A stretch of 64,000 bases of DNA from Symsagittifera roscoffensis (Eukaryota > Xenacoelomorpha > Acoela > Convolutidae): assembly GCF_963678635.1 (NCBI RefSeq), contig NC_087066.1, positions 59,290,312 through 59,354,311 of the forward strand, written 5' to 3'. The position numbers were made by a program, and so were the translations under genes. This document shows positions 56,152 to 64,000 of the stretch, in pieces. Under the pieces are notes generated by a model. That model was not told the DNA's origin, did no database searches, and saw only the letters and a program-made list of their open reading frames with translations. How positions within the stretch are numbered: the first letter of the stretch is position 1; the number at the start of each line of letters is the position of its first letter.

Positions 56152-58098
56152 CAACTAAGGTTAAATAGTTGATAATGATTTATGAGTAAAGAGAAAGAAA
56201 AAAAAACGTTTTTCTTCTTTTGGCTATTAATAATTTTTTTACGGTGAGTGTATAAGGTCCCGGTAACATTCAAGTTAACGTGTAACGTTAATTGGTTACA
56301 CTTTACGGATTTACGGCGAAACGGTACTTTAAACAGTGGCAACAGAATGCGGCCGAAGAAGAGGCGACTCGAGCAATTTTCTTAAGATTATTCAACCACT
56401 GGAGAAAACCGAGGAAGGGAGCCACTCAAAAAACTTACTCAAGACGGTTGACGGTATCAACAGTTGAGCGGGCTGAACCAAAACCATGTTTTTTGAATTG
56501 AAACTTAAATTCGACCAAAAGAAGATTGTGGTGGAAAAATTAGGAGAAGGTGGTTTAAACGAAATTATTTTCTTCCAATTGTTTTATTTTGAAAATTTTT
56601 AGAAACAATTTTTTGAACGTTTTTGGGAATACAAAACTTCTTGGGTTCGAGACTCTACTGGGGTACTAGGGTAATTGGTAAAAACTAGTTTGTTGGGTAT
56701 CTAGTACGGTTTTTCTTTAGGTATCTAGTACGGTTTTATCGGTTTACAATATTTATCTCGTAAGTAATTTTGAAACCTTTTTCATCTAAAATAGCACGTT
56801 TTGGATATAACGAAGCACATAATTGAAGCTTAAGGTTAAATAAAAACACAGTTTTGATCTTACAAGATTTTTGGTCGAAAAAATCACCAGCTTGTAGACT
56901 ATACATTCACAGCGAATCCACAAAAAAAAACAGTGTTTCGGCTTTTGGAATCGTCGGTCTTCTGGGCTGTCGGCCTTCTTGATTGTCGGCCTTCTGGACT
57001 GTCGGCCTTCTTGATTGTCGGCCTTCTGGGTTGTCGACCTTCTTAGTTTTCAATTCCCGATTACAACATATTGCAAAAAAAGGCAAATGAAGCCTTTTGG
57101 CTGACGAGCTGGTATCTTGATGCTTTTTTCGTTAAGCAGTATAGGACTAATGATGATGCAATTATTCAAAAAAACCAAACTCGTGGGCTTTTGACGGTTT
57201 TTCTTGTCAACCACATCAAATTCATTTCATCGACTGAAGCTGGGTCTCTTGTTTCTTCAAACGAAGCTTAGCTTCTGTCTGGTGTTGAACTTCCTCGCAT
57301 CTAATTTCGACAGAAGCTGCTTCTCTTCGAAGCTCACTCGAAGACTTTGATACAACCTTAGAACGCAGTGAAAGGGATTTCCGGGTACTATAGGATTCTG
57401 TTGGCGTCGGGGTTCGCGCAGTTGCTACCCGGTCATCTTGAGGTTCGTTTGCGAAGTACTTTTTGCCAGATCTAACACAACGTCATTTTCTGCAGCGATA
57501 AATTTTAGGTAAAATTAATTTTGAATTCAATTTTCATTAGCGCTTTTGCTGCGCATAGACAAAAAATAAAATCATCTTTTTTCTCTAGAATTTAGTATTT
57601 GTTGTAAGCATTTACTATATTTTCCGATGCATGTTTCAATTTTAGCTGGTCTTTATTTCGCACTTGTATACTCTGTAATTTTGGCTTGGTTTTGAAAAAT
57701 ACTTTTTTTCAAATCACTCCTGACAAGATAGTTTTTTAAAATCTCCTGGCCGCGGTCAAACTTTAAATTGAAAAAATAATTTCCGTTCAAATCGGAGATA
57801 AAAGCAGCGTTCGTTGACAGATTCAGTTTAAATTCAAGTCAAGTAGTTGCCTTATATTCACAAGATTATCAATGCAAGACTTTACGACCCTCGTTTCCTA
57901 TGAAACAGAGGCACAGAAACTGCGTTTATAAAGAACAAGGATCTTTTGACATTGTTTTAAAACAATGTCAGCTATTTGGTTTTTCTATTCATTCAAAACT
58001 TCGACCATCTTTTTTGAGGTAAGGGGTTATTACTATTTGATCGATGCTTACTTAAGAAAGTATTAATTACATCGTTGCATGTTATCACCTTTTCTGTT

Positions 58099-58305
58099 CT
58101 AGTTTTTTGGGGAAATGTGTCGAAGTTTTTGAAAAATCTTTAGTCGGTTATTTGCTTTCAAATCATCACTTAGGCCTAGAACTGCTTTAAAAGTGTTATC
58201 GAGGCGCTTTTGTATTCCTAATGGTAAAGTTTCAATGGAAAGATGAAGAGAGCTAGCGGCAATAATGATCACAATTAGCAAAGTTGGAAAAAACAGTTGT
58301 TTCAT
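58099..58305 (-). CDS. Small secreted peptide gene, unit 3
   Basis: A 68-codon ORF. Residues 1 to about 20 (MKQLFFPTLLIVIIIAASSL) form a strong secretory signal peptide. The remaining ~48 residues have no Cys, a net positive charge, and an amphipathic look (LPLGIQKRLDNTFKAVLGL, then NNRLKIFQKLRHISPKN). It is probably a single-exon secreted linear peptide. The same protein is encoded without change in units 4 and 5. A TATA box lies 142 nt upstream. The family is not recognised; a secreted effector, antimicrobial-type, neuropeptide-type or venom-type peptide, or an unrelated small protein, are all possible. Confidence 0.6.
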   Translation of the reverse strand: MKQLFFPTLLIVIIIAASSLHLSIETLPLGIQKRLDNTFKAVLGLSDDLKANNRLKIFQKLRHISPKN

Positions 58306-58437
58306 TGGTTATCAACTAAGGGTGAAATGTTGATAATGACTTATGAGTAAAAAGAAAGAAAAAAAAAGGTTTTTCTTTTTTTGGCTATTTTTAAATTTTT
58401 TAAGGTGAGTGTCTAAGGTCCCGGTAACATGAAGGTG

Positions 58438-58447
58438 CATTTATATA
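58438..58447 (-). promoter_or_regulatory. TATA box of the unit 3 peptide gene
   Basis: Minus strand TATATAAATG, preceded by TTAACTTG, about 133-142 nt before the ATG. A pyrimidine-rich stretch ending CTCATAAG lies between it and the ATG, so a short 5' leader intron or a trans-splice acceptor is conceivable. Confidence 0.55.
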
Positions 58448-60481
58448 CAAGTTAACGGTAACGTAAACTGGTTAAACTTTACGGAATTACGGCGAAACTG
58501 TTTTTTCAATAGTCGCAACAGTATGCGGCCAAAAACAAGGCGAATCGAGCAATTTTTTAAAAGAATTTTCAACCACTGGAGAAAACCGATGTAGCGAGCC
58601 ACTCAAAAGACTTACTCAACACGGTTGACGGTATCAACGTGTGAGCGAACGGAACGAAAACCGTGTTTTTCGGATTGAAACTTAGTTTTGACCAAACGAA
58701 AATTGTCGTGGAAAATTTGGGAGAACTTGGTAAAATTATTTTTTTCGAATTATTTTATTTGGAAAACTTTTCGAAACATTTTTCTGAACATTTTTGGGAA
58801 TACAAACGTTTTGGGTTCGAGACTCTACTGGGGTACTAGGGTACTGGGTAACAACTAGTTTGTTAGGTATCTAGTACGGTTTTTCGTTAGGTATCTAGTA
58901 CGGTTTTATTGGTTTACAATAGTTATCTCGTATGTGATTTTATATTCTTTTTCATCAAAAATAGCAAGTTTTTGGATATAAAGAAGCACATAATTGGAGC
59001 TTAAAGCTAATTAAAAGCACAGTTTTGGTCCTTCAAGTTTTTTGGTCGAAAAAATCACCAGCTTGAAGACTATAAATTCACAACGAATCCACAAAAAAAC
59101 CAGTGTTTCGGCTTTCGGTGTCATCAGCCTTCTTGATTGTCGCCTTCTGGGTTGCCGGTTTTCTTAGTTTCCAATTTCCGATTACAACATAGCCTTTTTG
59201 CTGACGAGCTGGTATCTTGATGCTTTTTGGTTAATCTGAATAGGAATAATGATGCAATTATTCAAAAAAAAACAAACTCGTGTGCTTTTGACGGTTTTCC
59301 TTGTCAATCAGATCGAATTCAAATTGACCTTTCAACTACTGAAGCTTGGTCTCTTGTTTCTTCAAACGAAGCTTAGCCTTTGTCTGGTGTTCAACTTCCT
59401 CGCATATAAAATGAAAGAAGCTGCTTCTCTTCGAAGCTCACTCGAAGACATTGATACAACCTTAGAACGCAGTGAAAGGGGTTTCCTGGTACTAACGGAT
59501 TCTGTTGGCGTCGGGGTTCGCGCAGTTGCTACCCGGTCATCTTGAGGTTCGTTTTTGAAGTACTTTTGCCAGATCTAACACAACGTCATTTTCTGCAGCG
59601 ATAAATCCTAGGTAAAACTAAAATTGAAGTTTATTCTCATCAGCGTCATTGCTGCGCATAGACAAAAAAATTAATTCATCTTTTTTCTCTAGTATTTCTT
59701 TTTGCAGACATTATATTTAGCGTCATCAATTTTTAAAAATCTTTTTTGGACTAAGCGTTTATAAAGATCGGGGATCAAACTTTAAATCGAAAAAATAATT
59801 TCCGTTCAAATCGGAGATAAAAGCTGCATTCGTTGACAGATTCAGTTTAAACTCAAGTCAAGTAGTTGCCTTATAGTGACCGAGATTATCAATGCAAGAC
59901 TTCACAACCCTCGTTGCCTGTGAAACAGAAGCACAAGAAACTGCGATACTTAACTTGAAGATGAATTCTTTTTTTTTAACAAAGCTTTGTGTGTTGTTTC
60001 TTACAAACGCTAAATTTTGTTCAAAATTTGTCATTTGCAAAATCTTATGCTTTTTTTACTTTCAATTTTTTCAATTGTGGTTGACTAATTTTGTGTCTGT
60101 CGATACGTTTGGAAAAATTGGGAATAACGATTAGTAATTGTTAAATTGTTGATTTCTTAAAATGCCGCAGTATGAATTAATTTACGTTTACGATTAATTT
60201 TTTGTCGTGAGATTTTTTTCAGACCATATATTTGGTCACATCCATTGTTAAAAATCTTATTTGGACTAAGTATTTATAAAGATCGGGGATCAAACTTTAA
60301 ATTGAAAAAATAATTTCCGTTCAAATTGGAGATAAAAGCAGCGTTCGTTGACAGATTCAGTTTAAATTCAAGTCAAGTAGTTGCCTTATATTCACAAGAT
60401 TATCAATGCAAGACTTCACGACCCTCGTTTCCTATGAAACAGAGGCACAAGAAACTGCGTTTATAAAGATCAAGGATCTAT

Positions 60482-60505
60482 TGACATTGTTTTAAAACAA
60501 TGTCA
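60482..60505. repeat. Perfect 24-bp palindrome in an array unit
   Basis: TGACATTGTTTT and its exact complement. Identical palindromes are at 57947-57970 and 62966-62989. Units 1 and 2 have an imperfect form with ATATAA in the centre. It lies about 130 nt beyond the stop codon of the minus-strand peptide gene and could act as a 3'-end hairpin or a protein-binding site. Confidence 0.7.
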
Positions 60506-60633
60506 GCTATTTGGTTTTTCTATTCATTCAAAACTTCGACCATCTTTTTTGAGGTAAGGGGTTATTACTATTTGATCGATGCTTACTTAAGAAAGTATTA
60601 ATTACATCGTTGCATGTTATCACCTTTTCTGTT

Positions 60634-60840
60634 CTAGTTTTTTGGGGAAATGTGTCGAAGTTTTTGAAAAATCTTTAGTCGGTTATTTGCTTTCAAATCA
60701 TCACTTAGGCCTAGAACTGCTTTAAAAGTGTTATCGAGGCGCTTTTGTATTCCTAATGGTAAAGTTTCAATGGAAAGATGAAGAGAGCTAGCGGCAATAA
60801 TGATCACAATTAGCAAAGTTGGAAAAAACAGTTGTTTCAT
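60634..60840 (-). CDS. Small secreted peptide gene, unit 4
   Basis: The same 68-residue product as in units 3 and 5: hydrophobic leader at residues about 4-20, Cys-free basic C-terminus, TAG stop after SPKN. The ORF is followed on the minus strand by AACAGAAAAGGTGATAAC with no clear intron. The neighbourhood is nearly identical to unit 5, so identity with that copy reflects recent duplication. Identity with unit 3, whose left flank and 5' half differ more, is somewhat more informative about constraint or gene conversion. Confidence 0.6.
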   Translation of the reverse strand: MKQLFFPTLLIVIIIAASSLHLSIETLPLGIQKRLDNTFKAVLGLSDDLKANNRLKIFQKLRHISPKN

Positions 60841-60970
60841 TGGTTATCAACTAAGGGTGAAATGTTGATAATGACTTATGAGTAAAAAGAAAGAAAAAAA
60901 AAGGTTTTTTTTTTTGGCTATTTTTAAATTTTTTAAGGTGAGTGTCTAAGGTCCCGGTAACATGAAGGTG

Positions 60971-60980
60971 CATTTATATA
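60971..60980 (-). promoter_or_regulatory. TATA box of the unit 4 peptide gene
   Basis: TATATAAATG on the minus strand, about 131-140 nt upstream of the ATG, in the same context as in units 3 and 5. Confidence 0.55.
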
Positions 60981-61559
60981 CAAGTTAACGGTAACGTAAA
61001 CTGGTTAAACTTTACGGAATTACGGCGAAACGGTTTTTTCAATAGTCGCAACAGTATGCGGCCAAAAACAAGGCGAATCGAGCAATTTTTTTTTGAGAAT
61101 ATTTAACCACTGAAGAAAACTGAGGTAGGGAGCCACTCAAAAAACTTACTCAACACGGTTGACAGTATCAACAGTTGAGCGGGTGGAACGAAATCCGTGT
61201 TTTTTGGATTGAAACTTAAATTCGACCAAAAGAAAAGCGTCGTGGAAAATTAGGGAGAAAGTGGTATAAATAAAATTGTTTTCTTCGAATTATTTTGTTT
61301 GGAAAATTTTTCAGAACAAATTTTAGGGATTACAAAGCTTTTTGGGTTCGAGACTCTACTGGGGTACTAGGGTACTGTGTAAATACTAGTTTGTTAGTTA
61401 TCTAGTACGGTTTTTCTTTAGGTATCTAGTACGGTTTTATCGGTTTACAATAAGTATCTCGTATGTAATTTTATAGCCTTTTTCATCAAAATTAGAACTT
61501 TTTTGGATATAAGGAAGCAGATAATTGAAGCTTAAAATTAATTTAAAACACAGTTTTGG

Positions 61560-61745
61560 TGTTACCAAAAAAGCTTACCCAGCACTACTGAAGAAACATT
61601 CAAGTGGGTAGTATGATCTTATACTGCAATTAGGCACTGGGACTATCTGTTTTTACTTTCTCCGCTTTTTCAAAGACTGACATGAAAAATTGGACAAATT
61701 TGAATTTCCCTCTTCTGATGTTACCAGGGTTGCCTGCTCGCTTTT
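61560..61745. other. Non-array insert at the unit 4 to unit 5 boundary
   Basis: Where unit 3 has the AAAATCACCAGCTTG and TCGGCCTTCTGG blocks, this boundary has about 185 bp of different sequence (starting AAAGCTTACCCAGCACTACT). It then rejoins the array at AAACAAACTCGTGTGCTTTT. This is a replacement, not a simple insertion. Confidence 0.65.
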
Positions 61746-63117
61746 TAATAAAAAAACAAACTCGTGTGCTTTTGACGGTTTTCCTTGTCAATCAGATCGA
61801 ATTCAAATTGACCTTTCAACTACTGAAGCTTGGTCTCTTGTTTCTTCAAACGAAGCTTAGCCTTTGTCTGGTGTTCAACTTCCTCGCATATAAAATGAAA
61901 GAAGCTGCTTCTCTTCGAAGCTCACTCGAAGACATTGATACAACCTTAGAACGCAGTGAAAGGGGTTTCCTGGTACTAACGGATTCTGTTGGCGTCGGGG
62001 TTCGCGCAGTTGCTACCCGGTCATCTTGAGGTTCGTTTTTGAAGTACTTTTGCCAGATCTAACACAACGTCATTTTCTGCAGCGATAAATCCTAGGTAAA
62101 ACTAAAATTGAAGTTTATTCTCATCAGCGTCATTGCTGCGCATAGACAAAAAAATTAATTCATCTTTTTTCTCTAGTATTTCTTTTTGCAGACATTATAT
62201 TTAGCGTCATCAATTTTTAAAAATCTTTTTTGGACTAAGCGTTTATAAAGATCGGGGATCAAACTTTAAATCGAAAAAATAATTTCCGTTCAAATCGGAG
62301 ATAAAAGCTGCATTCGTTGACAGATTCAGTTTAAACTCAAGTCAAGTAGTTGCCTTATAGTGACCGAGATTATCAATGCAAGACTTCACAACCCTCGTTG
62401 CCTGTGAAACAGAAGCACAAGAAACTGCGATACTTAACTTGAAGATGAATTCTTTTTTTTTAACAAAACTTTGTGTGTTGTTTCTTACAAACGCTAAATT
62501 TTGTTCAAAATTTGTCATTTGCAAAATCTTATGCTTTTTTTACTTTCAATTTTTTCAATTGTGGTTGACTAATTTTGTGTCTGTCGATAAGTTTGGAAAA
62601 ATTGGGAATAACGATTAGTAATTGTTAAATTGTTGATTTCTTAAAATGCCGCAGTATGAATTAATTTACGTTTACGATTAATTTTTTGTCGTGAGATTTT
62701 TTTCAGACCATATATTTGGTCACATCCATTGTTAAAAATCTTATTTGGACTAAGTATTTATAAAGATCGGGGATCAAACTTTAAATTGAAAAAATAATTT
62801 CCGTTCAAATTGGAGATAAAAGCAGCGTTCGTTGACAGATTCAGTTTAAATTCAAGTCAAGTAGTTGCCTTATATTCACAAGATTATCAATGCAAGACTT
62901 CACGACCCTCGTTTCCTATGAAACAGAGGCACAAGAAACTGCGTTTATAAAGATCAAGGATCTATTGACATTGTTTTAAAACAATGTCAGCTATTTGGTT
63001 TTTCTATTCATTCAAAACTTCGACCATCTTTTTTGAGGTAAGGGGTTATTACTATTTGATCGATGCTTACTTAAGAAAGTATTAATTACATCGTTGCATG
63101 TTATCACCTTTTCTGTT

Positions 63118-63324
63118 CTAGTTTTTTGGGGAAATGTGTCGAAGTTTTTGAAAAATCTTTAGTCGGTTATTTGCTTTCAAATCATCACTTAGGCCTAGAA
63201 CTGCTTTAAAAGTGTTATCGAGGCGCTTTTGTATTCCTAATGGTAAAGTTTCAATGGAAAGATGAAGAGAGCTAGCGGCAATAATGATCACAATTAGCAA
63301 AGTTGGAAAAAACAGTTGTTTCAT
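63118..63324 (-). CDS. Small secreted peptide gene, unit 5
   Basis: Third intact copy of the 68-residue ORF, 2,484 bp from the unit 4 copy, with the same translation and the same TATA context. Signal peptide at residues about 1-20, basic Cys-free remainder, no recognisable domain. Confidence 0.6.
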   Translation of the reverse strand: MKQLFFPTLLIVIIIAASSLHLSIETLPLGIQKRLDNTFKAVLGLSDDLKANNRLKIFQKLRHISPKN

Positions 63325-63455
63325 TGGTTATCAACTAAGGGTGAAATGTTGATAATGACTTATGAGTAAAAAGAAAGAAAAAAAAAGGTTTTTTTTTTTT
63401 GGCTATTTTGAAATTTTTTAAGGTGAGTGTCTAAGGTCCCGGTAACATGAAGGTG

Positions 63456-63465
63456 CATTTATATA
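63456..63465 (-). promoter_or_regulatory. TATA box of the unit 5 peptide gene
   Basis: TATATAAATG on the minus strand, about 132-141 nt before the ATG at 63324. Confidence 0.55.
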
Positions 63466-64000
63466 CAAGTTAACGGTAACGTAAACTGGTTAAACTTTAC
63501 GGAATTACGGCGAAACGGTTTTTTCAATAGTCGCAACAGTATGCGGCCAAAAACAAGGCGAATCGAGCAATTTTTTTTTGAGAATATTTAACCACTGAAG
63601 AAAACTGAGGTAGGGGGCCACTCAAAAAACTTACTCAACACGGTTGACAGTATCAACAGTTGAGCGGGTGGAACGAAATCCGTGTTTTTTGGATTGAAAC
63701 TTAAATTCGACCAAAAGAAAAGCGTCGTGGAAAATTAGGGAGAAAGTGGTATAAATAAAATTGTTTTCTTCGAATTATTTTGTTTGGAAAATTTTTCAGA
63801 ACAATTTTTTGGGATTACAAAGCTTTTTGGGTTTGAGACTCTACTGGGGTACTAGGGTACTGGGTAAAAACTTGTTTGTTAGGTATCTAGTACGGTTTTT
63901 CGTTAGGTATCTAGTACAGTTTTATCGGTTTACAATAAGTATCTCGTATGTAATTTTATAGCATTTTCCATCAAAATTAGCACTTTTTTGGATATAAAGA

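Larger units (their letters stand above)
53090..64000 (-). repeat. Tandem array of 1.8-2.7-kb units (at least five) carrying a small secreted-peptide gene
   Basis: Unit starts, taken at the recurrent TTTTTTCTCTAGTATTT-like landmark, are 53090, 54912, 57578, 59684 and 62164. Units 4 and 5 are almost identical (2,480 bp); units 1-3 are more diverged. Each unit runs: AT-rich lead, one or two blocks with GACAGATTCAGTTTAAA, a palindrome, the peptide ORF (minus), a TATA box, a block with a doubled GGTATCTAGTACGGTTTT, and a block with TCGGCCTTCTGG repeats. Unit 1 has lost the ORF by a deletion of about 0.8 kb. The array leaves the window at 64000. Confidence 0.9.

Noticed and set aside
1-64000. tRNA, rRNA and CRISPR arrays
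   Set aside because: I looked for tRNA-like cloverleaf motifs, rRNA core sequences and regularly spaced short repeats with unique spacers and saw none. The only tRNA-like string is the PBS of element A.

Overview
This is AT-rich nuclear DNA from a multicellular animal, most likely an invertebrate; I cannot name the lineage. The signs are a spliced gene for a secreted PAN/apple plus fibronectin-III protein, two env-bearing Ty3/gypsy-like retroelements, hAT transposon debris, several inverted-repeat (MITE-like) families, satellites and a tandem gene array. I found no bacterial operon, rRNA, tRNA or CRISPR array. Coding density is very low and mobile or repetitive DNA dominates. Layout: 1-3.6 kb is AT-rich DNA with no gene. 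3.62-4.14 kb is an inverted-repeat element. 4.144-20.530 kb is element A, a 16.4-kb LTR retroelement with 411-bp LTRs. It carries broken gag, protease and integrase, a deletion that removed most of RT, RNase H and the integrase N-terminus, and about 8 kb of extra sequence after pol: two abutting ~60-aa membrane-protein ORFs, a Pro/Ser/Thr-rich frame, a large env-like glycoprotein gene, and a further accessory gene that starts by ATGA overlap with the env stop. 20.85-32.56 kb holds five minus-strand exons of the PAN/FN3 gene. Its introns are filled with repeats, two of them use GC-AG splice sites, and element A sits downstream, probably in the next intron. The introns also hold a 1.4-kb ATTATGATT tract, a hAT fossil with a perfect 8-bp target duplication, and hAT-type MITEs. 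33.8-35.1 kb is an inverted-repeat element with a C-rich minisatellite inside it; 35.15-36.75 kb is an ~85-bp satellite. About 38.9-51.75 kb is element B, a GC-richer Ty3/gypsy retroelement with gag, PR, RT, RNase H, IN and env, all broken. Its 3' end is tandemly duplicated as env/partial LTR/env/LTR. 53.1-64.0 kb is a tandem array of 1.8-2.7-kb units running out of the window. Three units carry an identical intact minus-strand ORF for a 68-aa predicted secreted, cysteine-free, basic peptide behind a TATA box. One unit has a pseudogene that also lost its TATA box, and one has lost the locus. How the parts work together: the only clear host genes are the PAN/FN3 gene and the peptide array. Both retroelements look dead as autonomous units, but element A is notable as a giant gypsy-type element with an unusually large accessory gene load. 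The most unusual candidates in the window are that accessory cargo and the peptide array.
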